Translations under genes and position numbers: made by a program | The notes under the pieces: generated by a model | Seen by the model: the letters and a program-made list of their open reading frames with translations, nothing else | Database searches by the model: none | Told to the model about the DNA's origin: nothing | Source: Deinococcus sp. | GTDB taxonomy: Bacteria; Deinococcota; Deinococci; Deinococcales; Deinococcaceae | DNA: 9,868 nt | Reading direction: 5' to 3' | NCBI GenBank assembly: GCA_028287665.1 | Contig: JAQBPF010000175.1 | Span: 1-9,868 of the forward strand | Shown here: positions 1-9,232 of the stretch, in pieces | Layout of the letters: every line of letters starts with the position of its first letter | How positions within the stretch are numbered: the stretch's first letter is position 1

Positions 1-421
1 AGTCGTCAAACTCCGGCCCGGCGGGCGCGTTGTGCTTCAGGCCCATCAGGTACAGTTCCAGAATCTGCACGGCGGCGGCCTCGTCTTCATCGGCTGCGCC
101 CAGCGCCCGCGCCCGCTGGGTGGTAAAGCGTTCGTCCTGATAGGCCACCGCGTAGCCCTGCTCCTGCAAGATTCGCCCAAAAGAGCGTACCCGGTCCAGC
201 GCGGCATTGTGCCCCCCATCGGCGTCCAGCGGCAGTCCCAGCAGCAGCAGCCCGGCCCCCGATTCTTTCACGCGCAGGCGCACGGCCTTCAAATCCAGCG
301 GCAAACGCTTGCGGTCTATGCTGCCGCGCCCAAAGGCCAGCCCCCCGGCACTGACCGCAAAGCCGATGCGCCGCTTGCTGACGTCGAGTGCGAGAACGGT
401 GGGGTGGGCGGGTGAAGTCAT
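1..421 (-). CDS. ruvX: RuvX/YqgF-type Holliday junction resolvase-like nuclease (3' end outside window)
   Basis: The minus-strand frame opens at the ATG whose complement is 419-421 and runs off the window's left edge, giving about 140 codons with no stop. Motifs of the YqgF RNase-H-like fold are visible in order: an N-terminal strand LALDVSKRRIGFAVS (about residues 10-24) with the first catalytic Asp; LLLLGLPLDADG (about 57-68); VRSFGRILQEQG; QDERFTT (about 95-101); and DEDEAAAVQILELYL (about 110-124), which supplies the late acidic residue. The family is about 135-160 residues long, so little is missing. Known family roles are resolution of recombination intermediates and 16S rRNA 5'-end maturation; which applies here is not visible. 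The usual DVG after the first strand reads DVS. The gene is divergent from the crotonase gene and has a leaderless-type promoter with no Shine-Dalgarno sequence. Confidence 0.87.
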   Translation of the reverse strand, partial: MTSPAHPTVLALDVSKRRIGFAVSAGGLAFGRGSIDRKRLPLDLKAVRLRVKESGAGLLLLGLPLDADGGHNAALDRVRSFGRILQEQGYAVAYQDERFTTQRARALGAADEDEAAAVQILELYLMGLKHNAPAGPEFDD

Positions 422-456
422 GGGGGGAGGATAGGCGAAAAACCGGAAGTGGTCAG
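422..456 (-). promoter_or_regulatory. Leaderless-type promoter of ruvX
   Basis: On the minus strand a -10-like TATCCT (433-428) lies 6 nt before the ruvX ATG. CTGACC (456-451), a 4/6 match to TTGACA, sits exactly 17 nt upstream of it. There is no Shine-Dalgarno-like sequence in the 6-nt gap, which is all C on the sense strand, so transcription would begin at or very near the A of ATG. The -35 hexamer lies inside the left copy of a short direct repeat. The hexamers and spacing are read directly; promoter activity and leaderless initiation are inferred from the pattern known in Deinococcus-Thermus. Confidence 0.62.
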
Positions 457-473
457 TGGGGAGTGGTCAGTGG
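448..473. repeat. Short direct repeat in the ruvX-paaG spacer
   Basis: AGTGGTCAGTGG occurs twice, at 448-459 and 462-473, with a 14-nt period. The inverse, CTGACCACT, reappears at 615-623 near the other end of the spacer, so the core points outward at both ends. On both sides the element overlaps or abuts the -35 position of the flanking gene. It may be a remnant of a dispersed intergenic repeat family; this window alone cannot show that. Confidence 0.6.
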
Positions 474-614
474 AAAGGCAATCGCTATGCTCACTCACCC
501 CCTCTGCTCCGCAGCTCTGCGAGTCCCCGGCCCTCCCCCTCCCTTCGGGCTGTTCCAGTCAAGGGTGAGGGAGAAACACCATCAGCCATGCGCCCCAATT
601 TTTCCCACTTCCTG
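474..614. other. Non-coding remainder of the ruvX-paaG spacer
   Basis: No gene is supported here; open frames crossing it lack a start signal and resemble no family I know. The stretch is rich in C and G tracts and contains weakly symmetric pieces: CTCACCC at 494-500 and GGGTGAG at 563-569 could pair over about 60 nt. With the outward-facing CTGACCACT cores on either side it looks like a decayed intergenic repeat, but the pairing is weak for GC-rich DNA. Confidence 0.35.
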
Positions 615-657
615 CTGACCACTCACCGCGCCTCAGCGCCTTGCTACCCTGTACCCC
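615..657 (+). promoter_or_regulatory. Leaderless-type promoter of the PaaG-like gene
   Basis: TACCCT (645-650) lies 7 nt before the ATG at 658. CTCACC (622-627), only a 3/6 match to TTGACA, lies exactly 17 nt upstream of it within CTGACCACTCACC (615-627). No Shine-Dalgarno sequence precedes the start. The layout matches the promoter before the TPR gene, which also has ACTCACC, 17 nt, TAnnCT, then 8 nt and ATG. The pattern is read directly; function is inferred. Confidence 0.55.
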
Positions 658-1451
<794 letters not shown>

Positions 1452-1455
<4 letters not shown>

Positions 1456-2996
1456 AAGTGGCTGTTGCCGATGTGGGCACCAATTCCAGCCATCTGCTGA
1501 TTGCCGAGGCCCACGCCGGGGCCAATCAGCAGGGTGATTTCCGGGTGCTGGACGCCCTGAAAGACCGCACCAAATTGGGCGATTGCCTGGACGCCGCCGG
1601 AAACATGACGCCGGAAGGAGAAAACCGGCTGGCCTCCGCACTGACCCGCTTCCGGGAACTGGCCGCCGCGGCGGGCGTGAACGAGGTGCGCGTGTATGCC
1701 ACCAGCGCCCTGCGCGAGGCTCCCAACGGCGCGGAAGTGGCGGCGCGGATTCAGGCCCGCACCGGGGTCTATCCGGCAGTCATCAGCGGCGAGCGGGAAG
1801 GCGAACTGACGTATCTGGGCGTGGCCCACAGCGTGGAACTGGGGCCAGACAACGTGCTGCTGGACCTGGGCGGCGGCAGCCTGGAGTTTGCGCGGGGCGG
1901 CCCCGATCAGGCCGCCGACATCCTGAGCCTGCCCCTCGGCAGCATCCGGATGACGCGGGCGCACCTGCCCACCGAAACACGGGGGTCAGGCAACCGCGCC
2001 GCCGTCAAAGCGGTGCAGGATGCCGTGCGGCACGCACTGGCCCCCCATGCTGCCCGTTTCCGGATTCATTCCGGCACCCGCGTCATCCTGTCGAGTGGTA
2101 CTGCGGAAGCCGCCGCCGCTGTTCTGTCGGGCCGGGAAGGAAGCATCAACGGGGTGGGCTTTTCGTTGGCCGATCTGGCCGGACTGCTGGAGCGGGTGCG
2201 CCGGATGTCCCCCGCAGCACGCGCCAAACTGCCAGGGTTGGACAAACGCGCTGATACCATCGTGGCGGGGCTGGCGGTGCTGCACGCCGCGCTGGAATTG
2301 CTGGGGGCCGAAACCGTGACTGTCAGTGAGGGAGCCCTGCGCGAGGGCATGCTGATCGAGGAACTCTCGCGCTTCCAGAGCTTTTCCTCTGGCCTGAGCG
2401 CCCGCCAACGCAGCGTGCTGGCCACCGCCGAACGCTTTGGCGCGAATCTGGGCCACTCGCAGCAGGTGGCTGCCCTCTCCCGCGCCCTGATGGACGGCCT
2501 GATTGGGGCGGGCGTGCCCTTTCCGGAAGAAGCCCGCAGCCTGCTGACTGCCGCCGCCGCGCTGCACGAAACCGGGCAGATCGTGGCCCAGAGCAGTCAT
2601 CACAAACACAGCGCCTACCTGATCCGGCACGCCGAGTTGCGGGGCTTTGGCCCACACGACATAGAACGGATCGCGCAGGTGGCCCGCTACCACCGCAAAA
2701 GCCTGCCCAAGCCGTCGCACGCCGACTTTATGGCCCTGCCCGCCGTAGACCGTGCCCTCGTATCGCGCCTGTCGGCCATCTTGCGCGTTGCAGACGGCCT
2801 GGACCGCTCGCACGCAGGCCAGACCCAGATTCACAGCCTCAGGCGTACAGCCCTGACTGGGTCCGGTGCAGGCTGGACAGTACAGATCAGCGGGGCCACG
2901 CCGCTGGATCTGGCAGGCGCACGCGACAAGGCCGATCTGTGGACGCGGGAGTTTGGAGGGCTGGAATTCAAGCTCACACCAACCGAAACAGCCTGA
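1452..2996 (+). CDS. ppx: Ppx/GppA family exopolyphosphatase with C-terminal HD-type domain
   Basis: 514 residues, the length of long (two-part) Ppx/GppA proteins. The N-terminal ASKHA ATPase-fold part has the phosphate-1 loop DVGTNSSHLLIAE (7-19), ATSALREAPNG (83-93), ISGEREGELTYLGV (111-124) with Glu116 at the position of the catalytic Glu of E. coli Ppx, the phosphate-2 loop DLGGGSLEFARG (138-149) and LPLGSIRMT (160-168). SGTAEA (215-220) stands where relatives usually have SGT followed by Ile/Arg-type residues. The C-terminal half (about 310-465) is HD-like, with LHETGQ (371-376), HHKHS (383-387), ARYHRK (411-416) and RVADGLDRSH (445-454). The family releases orthophosphate from polyphosphate ends, or converts pppGpp to ppGpp; sequence alone does not decide. 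ATG 1452 overlaps the previous stop and lacks a Shine-Dalgarno sequence, so translation is probably coupled. It converges with ftsH. Confidence 0.92.
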
Positions 2997-3007
2997 GCGG
3001 AAGCCAC

Positions 3008-3038
3008 AAAAAACAACTCCCAACCAGCGGGAGTTGTT
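3008..3038 (-). terminator. Intrinsic terminator of ftsH, possibly also of ppx
   Basis: A perfect 10-bp stem (AACAACTCCC 3012-3021 with GGGAGTTGTT 3029-3038) closes a 7-nt loop. Read on the minus strand it is followed by a run of six T (3013-3008, overlapping the stem foot), a classic intrinsic terminator 34 nt after the ftsH stop. On the + strand the stem is followed only by TTCG, so termination of ppx would be weaker. Confidence 0.88.
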
Positions 3039-3071
3039 CGCGGCCTCTCAGCTGCAGTGGGTGGAGGTGTC

Positions 3072-4937
<1,866 letters not shown>

Positions 4938-4944
4938 GAGAAAT

Positions 4945-4949
4945 CCTCC
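4945..4949 (-). promoter_or_regulatory. Ribosome binding site that fixes the TTG start of ftsH
   Basis: GGAGG on the minus strand is spaced 7 nt from TTG (4937-4935). The strong site selects this non-ATG start, which yields the canonical short basic N-terminus before the first membrane helix. Confidence 0.85.
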
Positions 4950-5005
4950 AGAAATAGAGAGTGCGAGGGGCGAAAATAGGCGGGTGAAGCCGACGGATGC
5001 TCCAT

Positions 5006-5028
5006 GAAGTTGAGTGTACCAGACTCAA
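5006..5028 (-). promoter_or_regulatory. Candidate ftsH promoter with overlapping palindromic operator
   Basis: On the + strand TTGAGT (5010-5015) and ACTCAA (5023-5028) form a perfect 6-bp inverted repeat around 7 nt. On the minus strand TACACT (5018-5013), preceded by TGG, looks like an extended -10 box inside this palindrome; no good -35 is seen. Transcription would start near 5006, giving a leader of about 70 nt containing the GGAGG. A protein bound to the palindrome would block this promoter. The symmetry is read directly; the promoter and operator roles are inferred and weak. Confidence 0.4.
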
Positions 5029-5241
5029 GATGTGTGGGTGTAGGCAGCATCACACGTTGGCTTGAGCAAGTGCTAAGGGGCGGGGCACCAGGCGCTGGGA
5101 TCAGAGTGGGTGGACGGTGGGAAGGGCGCAGGTGAGCAGAACAAGCAGGGTTCTGGGCTTTGGAACTGACCACCCTCAGGGATTCATTTCATGTCGCCAC
5201 GACAGCTTTTGCCTTTTCCACTTACCGGTGACCCTTCACCA
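5029..5241. other. Spacer between the ftsH and TPR control regions
   Basis: No gene is supported. An open frame beginning at 5117 runs into the TPR gene, but its first 54 codons lack a Shine-Dalgarno sequence and read through the TPR promoter, so I do not count them. The stretch contains ACTGACCACCCTCA near 5165 and CCACTTACCGGTGACC near 5220-5234, both related to the CTGACC/ACTCACC pieces in the ruvX-paaG spacer. Confidence 0.4.
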
Positions 5242-5278
5242 CTCACCCTTTCTCCCTTCCGCGCTATTCTGGCGAATA
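5242..5278 (+). promoter_or_regulatory. Leaderless-type promoter of the TPR gene
   Basis: TATTCT (5265-5270), a 5/6 match to TATAAT, ends 8 nt before ATG 5279. CTCACC (5242-5247) is exactly 17 nt upstream of it. No Shine-Dalgarno sequence lies in GGCGAATA. This promoter decides the start: upstream in-frame codons would lie before the transcription start. Confidence 0.62.
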
Positions 5279-6676
5279 ATGATTGAGGTCGCCACCACCT
5301 GGCAGCAGGCTTGCACGGCTCTCGCAGGGGGCGATTACGACACGGCATTTAACGTGCTGGACAGCGCCATGCGGGAAGCAGGAAAGCACGAACGGGCGCG
5401 GATCGCCCTGTATGTCGCCAGTGTCCACGCCCTGTACGGAGATACTTCGACCAACGAGGTGGCTCTGGCCCTGCGGGAAGCCCGCATGCTGGACGCTGCC
5501 ATCCAGACTGACCCGCTGTATCTGGCGCTGATGGCCGAGCTGGACGCCCGGCTGCGTGAGGGCGAGGCCACGCCGCCCCCGACTGGTGTGCGTGAGGCGG
5601 CCGATGCCCTGGCCCGTTTTCATGCCATGTGCGCCCTGGCCCTGGCCGAAAAACCTCAGGAGGCGCTGGATGTCCACCTGCCCAGCCCCGAACTGCCGGA
5701 GCATCTGCGCTGGCGCCTGCGCTCCTGGCAGGCCGACAGTCAGGAGCAACTGGGCCACACCACCGACGCCATTCACCTGTACGGCGAGGCCGCGCACCTG
5801 ACCAGCGGCCTGAACCGCGCCATCATGTTGCAGGAGCAGGCCGCGCTGATGCTGGGCGTGGGCCAGACGGCGGAAGCCAACGCTGCCCTCGATCAGGCCC
5901 GCGCCCTGTACACCGGGCAGGAACCCGACGAGGGGCTGAATCTGGCCACTTGGTACTACCTGCGGGCACAGGCCATGCTGAATCTGGAGCAACCCGAGGC
6001 CGCCCACGAGGCTATCAAGGAGGCGGCCCGGCTGGAGCGCGAACACGGTGACCCCAGCTACGGCGTGGCGCTGGTGCGCGGCCAGATTCTGACCCATATG
6101 GGATTGCAGGAGCAGGCCATCGCCGCCTTCGAGGAAGCCCTGAAACTGGCCACCGAACCCGACCGCCCCTACGCCAACCATGAACTCGGGGTGGCCCTGC
6201 TGGATCTCGACCGTCCGGTAGATGCCCGCGAGCGCCTGGAAGCCGTGCTGCAAGACCCCGAATACCCCTATCTACCTGAGGTGCTGGCCGATCTGGCCGA
6301 ATGCGATTACCGCTTGGGCCGCCTTCAGGAAGCGCAGCAGACTGCTGAGCAGGCTCTGGCACAGGGCGCTGTGGTTCCGGCCAGCCTGGTGCTGGGCAGC
6401 GTGGCGCTGGATTACTACCACCTTGACGACGCGCTGGAGCACTACGAGCGCGTGGTGCGGGAGGCCGCCCCCGACAGCCGCGACTGGGTCACGGGGCACC
6501 AGATGGCCGCCGACGTGATGGCCCAGCAGGGCTTTTTGAACCCGGCGGCGGCCTATGCCCATGCCCAGCAGGCCCTGGCCCACACCCCCGAGAGTGACGA
6601 CTGGCACGTGACCCTGCGCGACCACCTGCGAAAAGCAGAGGCCCTGATGGGCAGCGGCGGACGCACGCTCAACTGA
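5279..6676 (+). CDS. Cytoplasmic tetratricopeptide repeat protein, function unknown
   Basis: 465 residues with no signal peptide and no membrane segment. Helical pairs of the TPR type run through most of the chain; the clearest units are about 145-178, 181-213, 224-256, 262-291, 298-326, 334-362 and 368-397, with signatures such as [20 protein letters not shown] (271-290) and [20 protein letters not shown] (337-356). The N-terminal 130 residues are also helical and more diverged. No catalytic domain is attached, so it should act as a protein-binding scaffold; the partner cannot be read from the sequence. Start 5279 rests on the TATTCT 8 nt upstream. It is transcribed alone, divergent from ftsH and closed by a terminator. 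The ftsH neighbourhood might suggest a link to proteostasis, but that is only positional. Confidence 0.85.
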   Translation: MIEVATTWQQACTALAGGDYDTAFNVLDSAMREAGKHERARIALYVASVHALYGDTSTNEVALALREARMLDAAIQTDPLYLALMAELDARLREGEATPPPTGVREAADALARFHAMCALALAEKPQEALDVHLPSPELPEHLRWRLRSWQADSQEQLGHTTDAIHLYGEAAHLTSGLNRAIMLQEQAALMLGVGQTAEANAALDQARALYTGQEPDEGLNLATWYYLRAQAMLNLEQPEAAHEAIKEAARLEREHGDPSYGVALVRGQILTHMGLQEQAIAAFEEALKLATEPDRPYANHELGVALLDLDRPVDARERLEAVLQDPEYPYLPEVLADLAECDYRLGRLQEAQQTAEQALAQGAVVPASLVLGSVALDYYHLDDALEHYERVVREAAPDSRDWVTGHQMAADVMAQQGFLNPAAAYAHAQQALAHTPESDDWHVTLRDHLRKAEALMGSGGRTLN

Positions 6677-6696
6677 ACTCAGCCACGCTGCTGTTG

Positions 6697-6717
6697 AGAA
6701 TCCAGAGTGGATTCTTT
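6697..6717 (+). terminator. Intrinsic terminator of the TPR gene
   Basis: A perfect 8-bp stem (AGAATCCA 6697-6704 with TGGATTCT 6708-6715) with a 3-nt loop GAG is followed by TTAAATAA, 20 nt after the TPR stop. The T run is short. A larger alternative fold pairs CTGCTG (6688-6693) with CAGCAG (6729-6734), and a T-rich run follows at 6748-6760. Confidence 0.65.
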
Positions 6718-6876
6718 AAATAACTCTCCAGCAGTTTAGTTTCCAAAATTTTCTTTTTTTGCAGCCAAAATGTAAGGCGGGAGTCAGGGAAAAGGGTGTG
6801 AACTGCACCTCTGCGTCATCCCCTCACGGTTGCCCATCCCCGAGCTGGCCACACAGAACCATCCCGAACTGGCCCT
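6718..6876. other. AT-rich leader region before the propeller lipoprotein
   Basis: From 6715 to about 6775 the DNA is unusually AT-rich for this window (runs such as CAAAATTTTCTTTTTTT), then GC-rich. It probably holds the lipoprotein promoter, but I find no convincing -35/-10 pair and no Shine-Dalgarno site close to GTG 6877. In the lipoprotein frame a TGA stands at 6799-6801, and no ATG, GTG or TTG lies between it and 6877. Confidence 0.4.
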
Positions 6877-8190
6877 GTGCTGGTTGCCCCTCTGCTGGCC
6901 GCTGCCCTGCTGCTGGCTGCCTGTGGAGGTCCAGCCACCCCCGCTGTGGGGGGAACAGGTGGGTCATCCACGGCGCCCACCGCACCCGCCAGCCTCAAAG
7001 TGAGTGCAGATCAGGCCCTGGCGCTGATTGGAACCACCCCCGCCCAGACCACTCTGCGGGTGTCGGCTACAGGACCACTGACGGTGACTATAGATCAGGC
7101 CGCCCCAGGGCTGACCGTTACCACAGGCAGTCCTCAGTTGGCTGGCACAGAAAAGCTCATCTCACTTCAGGCAGAAGGCCAGATCAGCAGTGGGCGCACG
7201 GCAGGCGTCACCCTGACGGTCACGGCGGGGGGCAAAAGCACCACGCTGACTGTGCCTGTGCTGGCCTTTGCCGCACATCCCATTCTGGTGGGCACGGGCA
7301 ATCCGTATGAAACCAGCGGCATAACGTTTGAAGCGGGCGGAAGCCTGCTGTTGCGGGCCCCAGTCAGCGCGGGCGAAGAAGGCCGCCACCATCTGGTGCG
7401 CTTTGACCCCGCGCAACACACCTTTACGCTCCTGGGCTTTGGGCTGGGAGGCTTCGAAACCATCACCAGCCAAGCCGCCGCGCCTGACGGGCGGCTGTGG
7501 GTCACGGTACGGAGCGCCCTCAGTGACGGCAGCGTGCTCGTTTCGCGGGACAGTGCGGGCAACGTGAAGCGCTACGCCGTGGGGGCCACCGCCGATACCA
7601 TCAACAGCGTGACGCCCACCAGTGACCGGGTCTGGTTTACCCAGTACACGCGCGACCGGGTGGCGGCGTTCAATCCAGCCAGCGGTGAAGTGACCTCTTA
7701 TGCAGTCGAGGAGAACGCCGAAGACCTGACGCTGGGGGCAGGCGGGCAGCTGTACTACACCCGCTTTTATGCCGACCCAGCTGTAATCGGGCTTGATCCT
7801 GACACAGGCAAGACCACCGTGTTCAAGGTAGGCATTCCCGGCAAGAGCTTGCCGGAGGCCCTCACTGCCGCCCCCGACGGCACCCTGTGGCTGATTGAGG
7901 CACGGACAGGCACAGTCTGGAACCTCGACCCCCGGACGGGCCTGCAAACCCAGTTGACGTTGCCCGCTGGCGCACGTCCCAGCGAACTGGCGGTGGCCCC
8001 CGACGGCACGCTGTGGGTAGGTGACCCCACACAGGCCCGCCTGTACCGTGCCCAACCCGGCGGGGCCAGCACTCTGACTGTGCCCTCACTGACCAACAAC
8101 GGCAAGGCAGCCGGGCCCCACGCTCTCGCCGTCGGCCCGGATGGCCGCGTATGGTATGAGGCCGCAGGACAGTTGGTGGCACTGGAGTAA
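6877..8190 (+). CDS. Lipoprotein with Ig-like N-terminus and Vgb/NHL-type beta-propeller
   Basis: 437 residues from GTG 6877. A hydrophobic stretch ends in the lipobox LAAC (13-16), so Cys16 should be lipidated and the protein anchored in the envelope. A Gly/Pro/Thr-rich linker (17-38) and a beta-rich segment (about 39-130, perhaps Ig-like) precede a propeller. At least six blade signatures of the PDG.LW type are visible: PDGRLWV (203-209), SDRVWFT (249-255), GGQLYYT (289-295), PDGTLWL (333-339), PDGTLWV (375-381) and PDGRVWY (421-427). This resembles the streptogramin lyase (Vgb)/NHL/SMP-30-like propeller group, but propellers are easily confused and I see no evidence of lyase activity; binding or scaffolding is as likely. 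The signal peptide from this start has no Lys/Arg before the hydrophobic core, which is abnormal, so the true start or the upstream sequence needs checking. Confidence 0.8.
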   Translation: MLVAPLLAAALLLAACGGPATPAVGGTGGSSTAPTAPASLKVSADQALALIGTTPAQTTLRVSATGPLTVTIDQAAPGLTVTTGSPQLAGTEKLISLQAEGQISSGRTAGVTLTVTAGGKSTTLTVPVLAFAAHPILVGTGNPYETSGITFEAGGSLLLRAPVSAGEEGRHHLVRFDPAQHTFTLLGFGLGGFETITSQAAAPDGRLWVTVRSALSDGSVLVSRDSAGNVKRYAVGATADTINSVTPTSDRVWFTQYTRDRVAAFNPASGEVTSYAVEENAEDLTLGAGGQLYYTRFYADPAVIGLDPDTGKTTVFKVGIPGKSLPEALTAAPDGTLWLIEARTGTVWNLDPRTGLQTQLTLPAGARPSELAVAPDGTLWVGDPTQARLYRAQPGGASTLTVPSLTNNGKAAGPHALAVGPDGRVWYEAAGQLVALE

Positions 8191-8215
8191 GAACAGCGGC
8201 AGGCTCTATCCCATC

Positions 8216-8253
8216 AAAACACGCCCCCAGTCCGAGCAGGCTGGGGGCGTGTT
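8216..8253 (-). terminator. Terminator between convergent lipoprotein and ferritin-like genes
   Basis: A perfect 13-bp GC-rich stem (8218-8230 with 8241-8253) closes a 10-nt loop. On the minus strand it is followed by TTTTG, so it mainly serves the ferritin-like gene, whose stop is 14 nt before the stem. On the + strand it is 27 nt after the lipoprotein stop but has no T run; the very strong stem may still halt or protect that transcript. Confidence 0.82.
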
Positions 8254-8266
8254 GGATGGACTGGAC

Positions 8267-9220
8267 TTACAGGGCGAGAATGGCGCTGAAGTCGCCGTTG
8301 AGGCCCATGGGGAAGAAACCGCCCTTGGTGGCGTTGGCAGCCAAGAAGACAATGTTGGCGACCTGACGAGGCGTGCGGCTATAGGCGATGGAGTTCTCGT
8401 CGGCCAGCACGATGTTGGCGGCGCCGCTGGGCAGGCCGTCGGTGGTGATGCCCTGATCGAGATCGGCGCTGCCGTCTGCACCATCACGCAGGTCGCTGAT
8501 CGCCTTGACGATCTGGGCCACGGTCAGGTTGTAGGGAGTCACGACGTCTTTCTGGGCGTACAACTGGGTCCGGATCGAACCGGCGTGGTAGGCCTCAACC
8601 GCCAGGATTCCAGCGGCGTTCTCCAGGTTGCCGCCTGCCTTGTCGTCGACCAGCAAACGGGCGGCACCCTTGTAGGCGCTGACGCCCACATCTTCAAAGA
8701 TGAACGCGCCGTGCAGGAACAGGAGTTCGTTGGCGAAGGGGTTGAAGTCCGTGATGGCGTTGTTGGATGCAGCGCGGCCAGCGGCAACGAATGCGGGGCC
8801 CAGGTCGATCTGGGGCTGGGCGACAGCGGCTGCACCCAGAACTGCGCGAATAACCTTCACGTGGGCTTTCTCGTCGTTGGCGGTCTCGGTGGCGTAGGCG
8901 CGGCCATTGGCCGACAGGCCAGCGATACCCACACCGTTGAAGGCGGCGGCCTGGAAGGCGGTGGGCAACGTGACTTTCTTGCTGTCTCCGCCCACGGCAT
9001 CCAGTTCGCCCAGGCGGCCCACGGCAGCAAGGTAGAACGCGGCTTCGAGGTACTCAAGGTTCAGCGCGAAGTTGAAGATGGTGGCGTCGAGGTTGGGCTT
9101 GCTGGGGGTGGTGGCGATCACGGGGGCGCATCCGGCGATCAATGCGCCTGCGCCCATCAGGCCAGCGGCTCCGAGGAATTGGCGGCGGCTGTTGGCGGGC
9201 TTGCTGGTGTCGTTGCTCAT
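8267..9220 (-). CDS. Tat-exported ferritin-like (diiron) lipoprotein, desiccation-associated type
   Basis: 317 residues from the ATG at 9220-9218, chosen for the GGAGG 7 nt upstream and the export signal right after it. An open frame continues 56 codons further upstream but without export signal or ribosome site. The N-terminus has the twin-arginine motif SRRQFLG (11-17), a hydrophobic core and the lipobox IAGC (28-31), so it is probably folded in the cytoplasm, exported by Tat and lipid-anchored at Cys31. The rest is a helical ferritin-like domain with a full E, ExxH, E, ExxH ligand pattern: LNLEYLEA (53-60; Glu56 or Glu59), DEKAH (116-120), FIFEDVG (173-179; Glu176) and VEAYH (208-212). This matches the Ferritin_2 family, often annotated desiccation-related in Deinococcus. 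Iron or oxidant handling in the envelope is inferred. Metal loading before export would explain the use of Tat. Confidence 0.88.
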   Translation of the reverse strand: MSNDTSKPANSRRQFLGAAGLMGAGALIAGCAPVIATTPSKPNLDATIFNFALNLEYLEAAFYLAAVGRLGELDAVGGDSKKVTLPTAFQAAAFNGVGIAGLSANGRAYATETANDEKAHVKVIRAVLGAAAVAQPQIDLGPAFVAAGRAASNNAITDFNPFANELLFLHGAFIFEDVGVSAYKGAARLLVDDKAGGNLENAAGILAVEAYHAGSIRTQLYAQKDVVTPYNLTVAQIVKAISDLRDGADGSADLDQGITTDGLPSGAANIVLADENSIAYSRTPRQVANIVFLAANATKGGFFPMGLNGDFSAILAL

Positions 9221-9227
9221 GGTGAAT

Positions 9228-9232
9228 CCTCC
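9228..9232 (-). promoter_or_regulatory. Ribosome binding site of the ferritin-like gene
   Basis: GGAGG on the minus strand lies 7 nt before ATG 9220. It decides the start against the 56-codon upstream extension. Confidence 0.85.

Noticed and set aside
4981..4993. 13-base match CGGGTGAAGCCGA also at 9479-9491, upstream of ftsH and of the ferritin-like gene
   Set aside because: A 13-base match is expected by chance at about this frequency in 10 kb of GC-rich DNA searched on both strands; flanks do not agree.
5041..5080. CIRCE-like half site (AAGTGCTAA at 5069-5077) upstream of ftsH
   Set aside because: The required partner half nine bases away is absent, so an HrcA site is not supported.
5117..5278. 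54-codon N-terminal extension of the TPR protein
   Set aside because: It runs across the leaderless promoter (TATTCT 5265-5270) and has no ribosome site; its residues are not TPR-like.
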